This document shows, piece by piece, positions 12,666 to 25,749 of a stretch of 64,000 nt of DNA (position 1 is its first letter; each line of letters opens with the position of its first letter). The stretch lies in contig CM060177.1 in the NCBI GenBank assembly GCA_030549775.1, positions 66,455,638 to 66,519,637 of the forward strand. Reading direction: 5' to 3'. The DNA is from Tamarix chinensis (taxonomy: Eukaryota; Streptophyta; Magnoliopsida; Caryophyllales; Tamaricaceae). The position numbers and the translations under genes were made by a program. The notes under the pieces are model-generated. The model had not been told where the DNA came from. It saw nothing but the letters and a program-made list of their open reading frames with translations, and did not search any database.

Positions 12666-15194
12666 TATAACACTCCAAATTTAATACTTAAAATTTTTGT
12701 TTTGGCGAAGTAATAATTATAAAATAATGGGTGTTATTGCAACACTTAGCATAAGTCTCATTTCCTTATCATCCTTATGCCATGTAATAAGGCTCAAACC
12801 AAATTATATCAAGAAAAATAATAGAACAAAAATGTAATACATAAATAAAGGTTTATGGATAAGACATTCACAATATAATAAGAGTCCAAAGAAAAACTAA
12901 TAACAAAAGAGCACTCAAATAAGGGCCAAAGAAGTAGGGACACTCACTCCCTTAGTTAATCAAATTGTTTGGATGATGCTCCTCAAAATCCTTTTGTCAC
13001 TACATGGAACGTACAATCTTCATTTTAAAAGGATAGTATCAATATAACTTCCTAGTATTACGTAAATCATAATGTCGCCAAAGAGGTATTATACACACAT
13101 TGCATGCAATATACAAATAATAATAATTATAACCAAAAGCATACGACAACATTGTATAAAAACATCAACATTACATGATCCAAAATTTAATCAATGACAT
13201 TAAACAAATTATAACCCTAAAAATATGATAAAAAAGATATGCTCTGAGTAGTAGCACAATTACAATATATCAACAAATCATATTCCATACACAATATAGT
13301 ATTTGTTTAATATAACCAGATGGTCCAACCTTTAAAAACTAGTCCTTATCCAATTATTGCAGATATATTATGGTGGGTATCTAATCCAATTATATAAATC
13401 AATAATCATTTCTTGAGTGTAATATAATATTATATCCAATATAATGATCATCAATAAGGTGTTATAAAATTAAATGGCTCAATTACATTGAACATATCAC
13501 CAAGGAAGAGACACAACATATCAATCACCCATATTAAACCATAGCACCCAAGTTTTTAAGTATCCATACACTCTTTAGGGTGTATGAATTAGCTATAGAG
13601 AAGGAGTAGGCTCTTTTACCAGAAGATCAAACTAATTTGAGGCATGATATCCCTTTTAAACTCAAGACTTTCTCTACAAGTGGTTAGTGTCTCATTTAAT
13701 TTAATGTTATTATCCAAAGAAAATAAGGTCCATAGCAATAATAATTTAGCCAATAGTTAATGAAATTAGAAGACCATGAGGATTTCCACAATAAATCAAT
13801 CAAAAAATTCCTATTCCAAAGAACCACGTGAGTCACAAAATCTTGAAGCCACCATGACCTAGGGTTACACATCACGTCATAGCCTGAATTAAATATTTAA
13901 TTTAGCTTAATCCCTTTCATCTAATTAGTTCCAATTTATTTGAAGGGAAACTATTAAGTTAAATAGTTTAATTATTCACCTTATGATATATTTTTGTCAT
14001 AATGAACAAAATACCATCCTAATTCTATTCACCACCTTTTTACCCATTGTTTTTCAAAATTTATTTTTATAAGATATATGTAATGAAATGGCTAAAATGT
14101 ATAAATTAAAATAACTTCATATAAGGAGATTTTAGATTATGAAAAATACAATATTAACTATAGGTATGGTCATAACATGATACACGTTTAGAACCCCTTG
14201 CATGAAGTTATAACATATCATAATATTGAAACTAACTTCTCATATTACATTTTTAGGTACAAATCATGGAACATAAATGTTTACATTTCTACCCTTACTA
14301 CACGTGGTACAAAATAATCATAATTCAATCTTATTTCTGCTCTAAAGCTACATATTTTATTTCTAAATCCATCTAAAATTTACAAGGGGTTTCTTTAATC
14401 ATTTGTATATCTAACCTAAATGAAGGAAATTTTTTTAATTTAGCACTAACCCTAGATGAGCATATTATTTTTAGTCACAACTTATATATCAATATGGCAT
14501 GTATCCTCATTGTTAAAATACAACTAATTTATAATAGAATTATTAATTATTAATGTGGAAACTTGTATTATTTTATATGTCACAAAATTTACACAGAAAT
14601 TTGTTACCATATGCATTCATTTTCCCGTAACCATACTGGTTTTCTAATAACATCAACCTACCATGACATTTTTTATAGAAGTTTAATCTATCATAATTAC
14701 ATAAAATCCTACCATCTATGGAGTAGTTAGATTTACCTCCAAGCTACAAAATTTATTCCTGAAAAATTTATCTTCTAAGGAAACCTCAAGAAAGATTAGA
14801 ATTATCTAAAATCAACAACATTATCCACTCAATGTATACATATTAGTATCTATTGAAAGATAATATAACTTGTGAAATTAATGGGAATGAAAGGTAAAAT
14901 ATATTTTGGGAATTTGAAAAGGATCATGGGTGAATGGCACAACCATACACTATACACGCACGAGAAACCAATCGGCTACGAGCTACATGCATGGCACCAA
15001 CCACAACAATTATTGTAAGGGTAGTTGGAAACTAGCAAAAATAAGTAAGGATGGTCATTTGCTGGAATTTTTGGAATTAGTTAGTTCTTGGATGGGTAGG
15101 GTGGCTAGTAAGGGAACTAGTTCAAACCCCAAATGCATTACAACTCTAGGGAGGTTTAATTCTATGAAACAAATATGAATGATAGTTGATGACC
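12666..15194 (-). repeat. LTR-C, 5' LTR of relic element 1 (truncated)
   Basis: Begins TATAACACTCC (TG changed to TA) and follows the 6920 copy to the point equivalent to about 9500, then stops at an inverted LTR-III fragment. A stem-loop equivalent lies near 12750 but its right arm is damaged (ccatgtaataagg in place of ccaagtgctaagg). The U3 and promoter half is missing. Confidence 0.65.
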
Positions 15195-17084
15195 TAATAA
15201 GGATGGAAGATAACTTGGTAACCTAAATTGAGTAAGGGGTAATTTGGTAAATATGCAACAAGGAGGGTAATATTCTAATTTTTCATGTAAGGAAGGGATG
15301 ACTTAGCAATTATATAAGTAGGGGTAAATGAGTTATTTGTATATAACATGTCGTTGTAACAGTGGAACTTCGTAATATATCTCAAGTAACACTGAATAGC
15401 AAGATAAGAGTTTTTGACAATTAGTAAGCATCACGAGAACGAATCCTAAATCAGAAGTGGATGAGATTATGATGGCCTTAATGATTCCTCTATGTTACCA
15501 TGGATAACCATTTGAATAAGAAATATCTAACGATATCAGAATGATTGAAAGTGAATAACTATCAAATTGTTGTGCTTTTTGTGATCACCTTAACTAATAT
15601 ACTAATACTTAAAGTGCAAGACCTCGAGATCGAGAATGGTGGAACTTTGGGGGCGGCTACCTTAAAGACATGGTTTAGCCCACGGTTATTCTAGTATTTA
15701 CTGGTGTGCCTTTATACCCCAGCCAAGCCCTATATCTTTCTCTATCTAGCTCTATGAACCTATTTAGGGGGTATGCTTACTTATGGATTAGGTGTCCTCC
15801 TCGGTAGGGTACTAAGTTAGATTTATGCACTAGTACGACTAGGGTACCTTTACATCCCTGGGTTGATAGTTGAGGGGTACTAAGTAGCTTATATGCACTT
15901 GTGCGACCGGTGTACCTTTGTGTCCCGGGATCTTGATCTCCCTATCGAGGCAAATAAATTGTATTGTTCTGCTGATTAAAAAAGGAAAACACTAATCATT
16001 AAAGTGAAAGATTAATGAGCCAAACTCAGTTGAATTATATTATGAGTACCAATCCACTGGATATAATAGTAGCCCGGGAGCGTTTTGTCCTAGATAATAT
16101 TTATGAGTATCGACCCATCAGATATAAAAGAGGCCTAGGTGCATGTTGCCATGGATGATGTATATTTCAATTCCGATCTACCAGCTACAATAGTGGGGTT
16201 CCCAAGCTTATTAAATTTTCTTTGGTTATAAATAAATTTTGGAAAAATACTAATCACTTACAGTGGAATACCATGTGAGGTAGGGCCAGACCGGTCCACC
16301 GGTGAATAATAGTGGCCAGGTGCGTTCTTCCCTGGAGACTTATTCACCGACAATAATAGTGGTCAGGAGCATTCTACCCTATATGTAATCTAGTCCACTG
16401 GCTGTAATAGTGGGGTTTCCACACTCACATGGATATTTATAATCCGAGATGATTGATTAATGATCGACTAATAGCTTAAGGCCCAGAAGTATCGATTGTT
16501 CATTATGACGTACTAATATTTGATTAATTTGTTAAGTATGTGAATGTATGAATGTGGATATTAAGTAATTACCTTTCATTATGTATGTATGTAGTGTCAT
16601 GTGTTGCATTGCGGCCCTGCTGTTAAGTATGTTTTGAAGGGTTACTCAGTACCATAGTACTGAAGGGTTTCATTCACGGGGCTCTTGCCTATTCAATGGG
16701 TAGTGTCCCTTGCTTGTCCTTTTTAGGTGCTATTCAAGTGGGCTCCGGAAAAGAGCACATGGAACTATCCAAAAAGTCCTAGGGTTGTACTTCTTCTCTT
16801 TTAAGTTCCTGGTTTCAATATAATTGTTGTTTGGTAACCATCACCAGTGGATTTTATTCTTGTAACTTGTTTATTACGCTACTCTGATTTAAATTTATGT
16901 GAGTTTCTCATAACTTGTAGTTTTCTATTTTAGCCTTAGCACTTTAAACTAGAACGGTAGGACTGAGCCAGTCTGGCACTAAGTGTGGTTATAATATCCC
17001 TAGAATTCATAGTTTTGTTATTTCTCTTCCGCTATATATTTTACTAAAATGAAAATTTGCTATAGTAAATTTTGGGGTGTTACA
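15195..17084 (+). repeat. LTR-III fragment, inverted (plus-coding), U5 half
   Basis: The reverse complement follows 21140 to about 23240: matching words include 'agataacttggtaacctaa', the two blocks of 'ataatagtgg' units (16060-16410), the 'caatgggtagtgtccc' module and the stem-loop. It ends in GGGGTGTTACA at 17084. The left break with LTR-C is approximate (15190-15205). Confidence 0.7.
16940..16985 (+). other. U5 stem-loop, decayed LTR-III form
   Basis: A 46 nt site in the usual place. The base of the stem and positions 10-14 still pair on the plus strand, but positions 6-9 do not, so this copy is eroded. Confidence 0.5.
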
Positions 17085-18964
17085 GTAAGCTTACGACAAC
17101 ATATACGGATTTTTGCTAAAGAGAAATGTGCATATTTAGGGTTAGGGTTCAACTAAAAATTGTTATGCCTTATGCTAGACCTACTAATGAGTTAAATGTG
17201 TCTCTTAGATATTTTGGATAAATTTGGACGTATAGCATGTTGGCTTTAGAATATAAATGTGGTTCAATGGTGATCATTATGTGTCACATATTCTAGGGGT
17301 AGAAACATAAATTTTTTTATACCATGATTTGTATTTGATAGTTATTCCTAGAATTTGCATGAATATTATGATATGTTAGAAATACATGCTAGGATTGTAT
17401 ATGTGTACTATGTTATGTCCATGCGTAGGGGTAATATGGTATTTGGTCATACCGAAGAAATTGTTATATTATAAATTATCGTTAGCTATTTTATGTTAGC
17501 ATTGTCATGACAAATATCCTATAGAGGTAGACCTGGTAATAAAGGGAAGAAAAATGTGGTAGTCATAGGTGGAAGGGCATTTTTGCCATTAGGGCAAAAA
17601 TGTGACTCAAAGTGAATATTTAGACTAGTTGATTTAAGTATTAGCCTCAGAATAATTTTGAAAATAATTGGGCGAATGGATTGAATATTTGGATTGGATA
17701 ATTATATGGGCCATAGCATGATGCCTAACCCTAGGTCGTGTTGGCTTGGAATCATTACGACCCTCGTGGTCCTTTGGATTGGACATTGGATGATCGATTA
17801 TGGTAGAGTTTCTTGTGGTCCCTTAGTTGATTGATTGATGGATAAATTTTACTATTATGGACCTTCTTATTCTTGAATTAATAACTTGGAATTTTATAAG
17901 ACACTAACCACTTAAAGAGGAAGACTTGAGTTTGGAAAGGAATCTTATGACTCAGATTTGGCCCCTAAGTGCATAGTTGGGCCTTCAGGTCAAGGGACCC
18001 ACTTCTACTCTATAGGTATTCCATAGACCTTAAAGAGGGTACACGTACTTACGGACTTGGATTCTAAGGTTTAGTATGGGCAACTGATATGTCGTGTGGC
18101 TTCCTTGGTAAGCTTTTCCCTAGAATTGAGTGAATTGATTTGGTACTACTTCCTTGAAGATCATTTTCTTGGATATGGAATTGTATTCCACTTGAGAATT
18201 AATATATGAATGATATAACTAGGTTAGACACCCACCATAATACATCTGTAATAATTGTAATATCATCAACTTTCCTTGATCTATTTAAAGTATGATTGTC
18301 AATACCTTGAAATGGTTGTGAAATTCTAAGCATGTCAGGAATTTTTGATCTAACTAGCATTGTCAGCTGTAATGTGGATTTGTGTTATGAAATTTTGGTT
18401 TTGCATGTGATCGTATGTGTTTTGTTGGAATCCCTTATTTGTCAGTTAATTGCAATGTGGGTATGCTATCTCTCTGGAGGCATTGTAATTTACTCAGTAT
18501 GAGGAAGTCGTACTGATACTATCACTTTTTAAAGGAGTACATTCGTAGCATGCAATGGCTGAAAGATTTTAAGGAACATCATCCAGACAACTAGTTAAAC
18601 TAAAGGAGTGAGTGGACCTATCCCTATTCCCCCTTTTCTTGTACTATTTTTTGGACTAGATGAGTGTAAGGACAAACCACTATTGCACCTTCTTGTGCCC
18701 TCTTTAATTTTCTTCTGAAGCTTCTATATCCCTTAATTATTTAGATGATCTTATTGTACAGATAATATTTTATTTGCAAAACCTTTGTGTATGTATCATC
18801 TTTCTCTCTCTTTTGTTTGATTAGACTTATTTTGAGCCTTAGCACTTAACATAAGGAAGGTGGGGAGACCAGACTTATGTTGAGTGTGGCAGTAACAACC
18901 ACTATTTTGTAATTATCGCTTCCGCAAAACAAAATTTTCAAGTCATGATTTTGGTGGTGTTATA
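17085..18964 (+). repeat. LTR-C fragment, inverted (plus-coding), U5 half
   Basis: The reverse complement of this stretch follows 6920 to about 8840: the 'gacttattttgagccttagc' region, the stem-loop, and the 'cacccaccataatacatctg' region. It ends in GGTGGTGTTATA and is directly followed by a polypurine tract complement that belongs on the other end of such an LTR (see findings). Confidence 0.65.
18843..18886 (+). other. U5 stem-loop, LTR-C form, best preserved
   Basis: On the plus strand CACUUAACAUAAGGAAGG pairs with CCAGACUUAUGUUGAGUG around TGGGGAGA. The first 13 positions all pair (one G-U), then come a 3x3 internal loop with adjacent G-A oppositions and two closing G-C pairs. Confidence 0.7.
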
Positions 18965-21139
18965 GTGTACCCCTTAAAATAGATTTCATCTTCAATGTCT
19001 ACAAAACTAAACTAACTCAGTACAACCTTTGGTGGTCAAAATCAACAATTTTCCAAGCTGAGGGCCACTATCCCTTTGAAAGAGACTAAACCCTAATCAT
19101 GACATATAGCTAGCACACTATCACGCAGAGGATTCATCAATCAATTACATCTAAGTATGAATAAATAACAATGAAATATAAATGCCCAAAAGCATAGGTA
19201 TACTAGTAGTAGTGTCCACAAAGCCACAAGCCTGAGCCTCACTAATCATATTGAAACTATTACCCATCACACTTCTTTAGGTACCTCTAATACTCAAAGC
19301 CTGCTTGGCACTATTTTGTGGGTAAGGCAAAGAAACAAGTCCTTTGCCCTTATCACTCACACTTGGGATGCTACTCTTAGGCACTAAAGTCACCGGGGAA
19401 GATTTATATCGATTGGTGGTTTCACAACCTCACTACACCTTCTAACGTTGAGCTCTAACTCCAGGAGAGCATAATTCAAATCCTCTATAGCCCATCATTC
19501 CCACTTCTAGCACTAAATTATTCTACCTTGAGAGTCCTTGCTTGGGTAGTTTCCCAACACACTTTTGAAGTGATAGTGTCTTGAAGGAAATTAATTCCCA
19601 AACCACAATCCAAAAAACTATGAAAAATTACCACAACTAAGTTCATTTTATTGAACACTCATTAAACCCTCTTGTAACCTTTGTGATGTTGAAAATTCTC
19701 CGTTGATCTCTTCATCCCACTAAGGGTTCTCTTAGTTTCTTGTATCCTTATGAGGGCACACACTTGCTTGTACACTATGATTACATACCTCATAATATCT
19801 CCCCTAAAAAGCTCCTAGGTGCACAAGACCAACCCTTACTTAAAGCAATAAGAAACCATCTCTTTACTACTAGCTATCTCTAGCGCAAAAGTAAGAAACT
19901 TTGAGAACTTACTGAATTAATCCTCAACCAACATGCTTCCTTGGTACATAATCAAAAAATCAACATGCTTTTCATGACACTCATACAAAGGATAGCAGCA
20001 TACTCTCAAAGCCATAAAAAATCCTTCCTAAGTGTCCACTTCCTCGACCGCTTAGAGCAAGTATCCTCTTCACCAATCATTTCCTTTCCCTAGTGGCTAG
20101 AATGTGTTAGCATCAACCTTCTTTCCATTGAATCAATCATAAGCCTTAAATATCTTCTCCAACTCCCTTATCCACCTCTCCAAAACCATCAGATCATCAA
20201 CTCCCTTAGACACAAATGGGTGATGAAACCCAACCTCTCTAAGCCAATTCTCATCCTAAATTAGTACTCGATGTGATGAATGAGGTTCTAGCTATGGTTG
20301 TGGCATTAACACTGTGATGAGAAACTTTTGGTACATGATAGGTTCAAGTTTTGAGTTATAATACTAAAAGAAGATAAGATAATATGATTACAACCCTAAT
20401 GAACACAAACATAGGCCACTTATTGGAAGGCTAAGTATTCCTTGTCATTCAAAGGCCGACAACAACATTAGCATGCTTCACAAGTGTCGAACAACATCGT
20501 ACAAATGTGTAGATGCTAGATGATCAAACAACATTCATACTTACAAACATTAAAGTGATCCCAATTAGAACGTCACAATCAAAGGAAATTTAAATCCGCC
20601 ATGGTTACACATACTACAAGGATAGATCACCACCCTACCAAGCACTCACCTAATATCAACCTTATGCATGAAAGACCTAACAATAGCCTTGAAACCCATC
20701 ACAAATAATTCACTACAATTGAATCACCTTCTAGAACCATTCATCATGTAGTATCATTTGCTCTCTCTCTAAGTCACCAGGGGACCATCCACTTTGTCAG
20801 ACTCACTCAAATAATCTAAGGCAGTAAGTGGTAGTATTCCCATCTTAACTCTCCATGCATCATTGACCTTAACCAACTCTCCTACTAGCTAATCATAATT
20901 TAACAAGAAATGATCACATCCCTTAAACTTGGGATGTGGGACACTTATAACAAATAGATCCCTATACACCTCTCTTACGGAAGTTAATGGCTTTGCTAAT
21001 GGAAGGGTCCTCCACAAGTGGTTACATCAAAACGTGTAAGGCCTAATTTACTAGCCTTCTTTTACCATGCGGTTCAACTTTGTAGCCAGCCACCTCATGT
21101 GGACTCTATTTTCCTCACCAAGCAACATCAAGGCGTATA
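18965..21139 (-). mobile_element. Interior of relic element 2 (Ty3/Gypsy, deleted)
   Basis: Parallels interior 1 in the same orientation: PPT complement at 18970-18979 (TTTTAAGGGG on minus), then the 'ctaaactaactcagtacaac' region, 'gactaaaccctaatcatgac', and a decayed gag. The part from 20280 to 21139 shows nothing I can name. No 5' LTR in the right orientation follows; an LTR-III copy of independent origin starts at 21140. Confidence 0.55.
19650..20270 (-). pseudogene. Ty3/Gypsy gag relic
   Basis: The minus-strand frame reads, from right to left, HPFVSKGVDDLMVLERWIRE, LEKIFKAYD, NGKKVDANTF, then AVEEVDT, EGFFMALRVCCYPLYE, HVDFLIMYQGSMLVED, FSKFSKFLTFALEIASSKEM and a CFK-GLVL segment. This is the retrotrans_gag capsid-like domain of Ty3/Gypsy elements in the right order over about 200 residues. 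At least five in-frame stops break it, several of them explained by single C-to-T or G-to-A changes in Trp or Gln codons. It follows the same course as the relic at 11780-12310, so both come from one element family. Confidence 0.7.
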
Positions 21140-21239
21140 TATAACACCCCCAAAAATCACTATTAAAAATTTTGTTTTATTAAAAGAAACGATTAAAGCA
21201 AAGAAAACAAAACTATGAATATCAGGGATATTGCCGCCA

Positions 21240-21285
21240 CACTTAGTAATAAACCAGGTCACTCCTACCATTTTAGTACTAAGTG
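21240..21285 (-). other. U5 stem-loop, LTR-III form
   Basis: On minus, CACUUAGUACUAAAAUGGU pairs with ACCUGGUUUAUUACUAAGUG: nine pairs at the base, then a mismatch and four A-U/U-A pairs. Position 13, a G-C pair in LTR-I, is A-U here, changed on both arms. One extra base sits in the 3' arm. Confidence 0.6.
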
Positions 21286-21764
21286 CAAAGGCTAAAGGAG
21301 CAAATTACAATTTGCTAGAAACTCAAATCATATTTAAATTAGAGTAGCACAATAAACACTTTACAAGGATAGAACCCACCATTGGTGATTACAAGAATAC
21401 AGATTACATTTAAACTAGGAGGTAAAAATAAAAAGAGGTGAAACCCTAAAATTTCTGGATAATCCTTATACTCTTTCCCGTTGCCCACTTAAATAGAACC
21501 TAAAACAAATCATAAAGGGACGCTGCCCATTAAAAAGGCAGGGGCCCACAAATGGAACCCTTTAGTACTATGGTACCGAATAACCCTTTAAACCACACTG
21601 AAAAGTAGGCCAGCAATACAACGCATCATGCGTACACATCATCCACATACTTAGCAAGTCCCTCACATATTAATAGATCATAATGTCAAATCAAAACCTT
21701 TTGGCCTTAAGCTATTAATCAATCATTATTCAATCATCTCTCAAATTATATCCATGTGAGTATG

Positions 21765-22136
21765 GGAACCCCACTATTATGACTGGTAGACTGAAAACAT
21801 ACAATGCAGAATGCTCCTGATCACTATTATTTACTTGTGGATCAGTCTCTAGGGTAGAAGGCTCCTAGCCACTATTATTGTTAGTGGAATGGTCTGGCCT
21901 TAACTCACATGATGTTCCACTATAAGTGATTAGTATTTTTCATGATTTATTCACATCCATGATTTAGTTTATTGAGCTCAAGACCCCAACTATTATAGCC
22001 ACTGGATCAGAATACATATATACATCTTCCGGGGTAGAATGCTCTTAGGCCACTATTATAACCGGTGGACAAGTACTCATAATATAATCCATTTGGGCCC
22101 AACTCATTTGTTTTTTACTTTCATGATTAGTTTTTT
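21765..22136 (-). repeat. Two-block ACTATTAT/GGT-GGA tandem array
   Basis: Block 1 (21765-21900) and block 2 (21985-22075) carry units with 'ccactattat' followed by a 'ccggtgga'-like word. Each block is followed by a closing word: 'ataagtgattagtattttt' near 21920 and 'catgattagttttttc' near 22118. Confidence 0.6.
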
Positions 22137-23014
22137 CTCTTTTTAATCAGAAAACAGTTCCATTTATTTACATCGATGGGAGATCAAGAACCCAAAGATG
22201 TAAAGGTACACTAGTCATACTGATGCATACAAGCTACTCAATATCCTTCAACCATCCACCTAGGGACACAAAGGTACCCTAATCTCACTAGTGCATACAA
22301 GCTAAATAGTACCCTACCAATAAGGACACCTAATCTATAAATATACATACCCTCTAAGTAAGTCTGGAGAGCTAGATAGTGTAAGATGTAAGGCCTAGCT
22401 AAGACACAAGGTCACAATAGAAAATACCAAAATAATCGTGGGCTAAACCACATCTTTAGGGTAGTAACCCTTAAAGAGCCACCATTCCCGATCTCGAAGT
22501 CTTCGACTTTAATTATTTGCATCTTAATTAAGGTGATCACATAAATCACAACAACTAGATACTTATTCACATTCAGTTGTCTTTAATATCATTAGGTAAT
22601 CCTTATTCATACAATTATCCAAGAAAACCTAGAGGAATCACTAAGACCATCATTGTCTCATCCAATTCAAACTTAGGATTCATTTCCATTTGTTCACATT
22701 CAATATGGGTTATCATATCATAATCACATTACAATTTTAGAGTCTGGTTAGTTCACATTGAAGAATCATGGCACACATAACCCTAACATGCCCTTAATTC
22801 ATACCCAACAAAAAACACCATGCATGATTAATGGTTAAGACACTTCCTTTATGAATATAAGAATGACACCATACCATGACCTTAATTATCAATCTAATCC
22901 TAGGTTAGGACATGTTCTTATGATACTTACTAATTGTCAAATACCCTTACCTTGCTATTCAATATTACTTGAGTCTTATTATGAAACTTTGTTAACCTAT
23001 TAACATGCTAGATA

Positions 23015-24075
23015 AAAGCTACCAATTTACCCCTATCATCTCTATCAAATTACAAAAATACCCCTTGCATAATTATTAGTCCATCCCTCCTTACTTGCCA
23101 AATTACCATATTACCTTTTATATTGCATAGTTACCAAATTGTCCCTACTCATGTTAGGTTACCAAGTTATCTTTCATACTTATGAAATCACCAAATTTAC
23201 CCCCTTATACTTGTGAAGTTACTAATTTACCCTTCTAGTGGGTTAAATTACCATATTACCCTTTGACTTATCTAAATAACCAAATTACCCTTAGTCTCAT
23301 TAGTAACCACTCACCCTTTATATTTATTACACTCGTCAAATTACCAAATTGTCCTTCTTCATTATTATAATTGCCAAGTTACCCTTTTAGTTGGTTAAAT
23401 TACCAAATTATCCTTCTCCATTATTATAATTACCAAGTTACCTTTTTAGTTGGCAAAGTTACTAAATTACCCTTCTTTATTATTGTAATTACCATTTTTC
23501 ATTTTTAATTGGCTACATCACTAATTGTCGTTCTCCATTATTATAATTACCACTTTACCCTTTTAAATGGTTAAATTACCAATTTCTCTTCTCCATTATT
23601 ATAACTACCCTTCTGCCCCTCTTCATTATTATATTTACCATTGCTCCCCTCTTTCTACAAATGATTAAAATACCCTTTCTTCACACCAATTTACTATTTT
23701 ACCCTTCTACTTTATTGAATTACCATTTTACCCTTCTTTTATACCAATTTACCATTTTACCCCTCTACTTCAATAAATTACCATTTTATCTTTCCTTTCT
23801 ACCAAATTAACATTTTACCCCTCTACTTTATTAAATTACCGTTTTACCCTTCCTTTGTACCAAATTACCATTTTACCCTTCCTTACACCAATTTACCATT
23901 TTACCCTTCAGTTACACCAATTTACTAATTCACCCTTCTACTTTATAAATTACTACTTTATTGTTCCTTTACACCAATTTACCATTTCACCCCTTTACTT
24001 CCAAAATTACTATTTTTCCCTCTTTACATACAAGATTAAAATTATGCCCCTTCACTTACAAAATTACCATTTTAA
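23015..24075. repeat. TTACC-type minisatellite in LTR-III
   Basis: Dozens of imperfect units of roughly 25-35 bp built on AATTACCATTTTACCC. A matching array lies at 39540-40375 in the other LTR-III copy, in the same place in the LTR. Units vary, so this is not a CRISPR array. Confidence 0.85.
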
Positions 24076-25660
24076 TAAAATATCCTCAGTACATAAAATA
24101 TCAATATTAATGTTCCATACCCATCATCTAACTCTACCAACTATTATTATTTCTCATAATACTCATTACCACCCAAACTTATTTAGGCCACACTCTACAT
24201 AATAAATATTACTAAAATGTTCCTAGGGCCCATAACCATAATATTTATGCAAGAACGGCCACATTAACATAACATATCATAGATAAGCACTTAACATTTT
24301 TATTAACAATATAACTTCTTCCTTAAGCATTGTTTTTACACATGACCCAGAAATTAGCATGCTTCCTTTTTTAACAATTAATACAAGCCACTAAATACAT
24401 TATACTTAACAAGAATTATCATGCATATAACATATTAAAAATCCTGATGTGCTAATATACGTATGTCCATATGTTTAAGGTTTAAAAATTACCTTATTTT
24501 TTCCAAAAATCAAACCTTACAAGTACCCTAGTTAAAGGTTCAAGCTTTGATTAACAAAAATAATACCTATAATTATCATATTAGAAATAGGAAAACCAAA
24601 AAGCATAAAACTTAATCAAAACTTAATTAATGATATACTTTATTTAACCACTAACATACCTTAAAATTAAGTAAAGATTAGGGCAAATTGAGGCAAGACT
24701 CACGCTGCTCATGCAGCGTGAGCTGCATGCAAGATATGGGAGTAATGGGGTCGAAGGAGGGTGGAAGAAAGGGAGGGGGTTATTTTCTAGTTGGGGTTTT
24801 GGGACTAGGAAGAGGGTAGGTGCAGGAGAGTTAGGGCAAGGGATGGGTGTAAGGGTGGAGTGAGGGTATAGGTGGTGGTTAGTGATGGGTGATCGGTGGC
24901 CAAAGGCAGCAGAGGCGGTGGTAGCAAGGCTGCGAAGGGGGTAAAGGAGTGGCGGACGAGAAGAAGGAACAAAAATGGAGGAAAAAGGAGAGGCTTTAGG
25001 GTGGGTTTCGGCATTAGGAGGTAAGGGGTGGGAGGGAAGGTTGCGGGAGTGAGTTGGTGGCTAGGGAGGCGGAAGAAGCGGCAGGACGATGATGGATGGA
25101 GGAGGAGTAGGGTGGATGTCAAGAAGGGAGAAAAAGAAAAGGAGAGAAAGAAGGAGTTGAAAGGGGCTCGAGGAGGTGGCTTAGTGGTGGAGGGTGATAG
25201 TACGAGGTGGTAGGAGGTAGTGCAAGTGGTTGGCAGGGTAGTGGCAGCACCGGAATGGAGGTGGCTAAGGAAAATAGGGGAAGTGGATAAAGGAGAATAA
25301 ATAGGAGAAAAAGAGGTTGGGAGAGGGAGAACGAAAGGTTGAATGGGGTAGAAATAAGGCTAGTGAGGAAAAGAAAAAGGAGAGGGAGGAGAGGGGAGTA
25401 AGTGTGGCTGGTTGGGGCAGCTATAAGTGGCAAGTGGGTGTCAGGGTGTAGGGAGAGGGAAAGGAATGAAGAGGAAAGAGAGGCACGCGGGATGGGTGGT
25501 GTAAGGTGTGTTTGGTCCAAAAAGGGGAAGAAAAGGATGGGGCAGAGAAGGTTGAACTATAGGGAAGCATGTAGTGGAAGGCTGTGGTGTAGGAGGAGCG
25601 ATCATGGCATGCTCGGATTGTCAGGGATAGAAGAAGAAGAAGAAAAGAAAGAGCAGGCTA

Positions 25661-25749
25661 GGTGGGTGATCAAAGAAGTCACATATCTTACTCGATATCT
25701 TTCATTTTAAGTATTAATATCTTATGGGGTGATCAAAGAAGTCACATAC
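25661..25749. repeat. Short direct duplication next to element 3
   Basis: GGTGATCAAAGAAGTCACATA occurs near 25665-25686 and again at 25728-25748, just before the LTR of element 3. The spacer is AT-rich. Origin unclear. Confidence 0.6.

Larger units (their letters stand above)
21140..25660 (-). repeat. Giant LTR, subfamily LTR-III, truncated on its promoter side
   Basis: Begins TATAACACCCC, then stem-loop (21240-21285), a 'cccattaaaaaggcaggggccc' hairpin module (about 21525), two tandem blocks (21765-22136), the TTACC minisatellite (23015-24075), an AT-rich part with an inverted repeat around 'cacgctgctcatgcagcgtg' (24701-24720), and a purine-rich block (24740-25660). The order equals that of 32811-42503 without its insert. 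The AT-rich U3 start is missing; element 3 begins shortly after. Frames at 24805-25122 and 25119-25520 on minus are low-complexity and not called. Confidence 0.75.

Noticed and set aside
23015..24075. Regularly spaced short repeats that could be mistaken for a CRISPR array
   Set aside because: Units and spacers are variants of one sequence, the unit varies, and the setting is a plant LTR.
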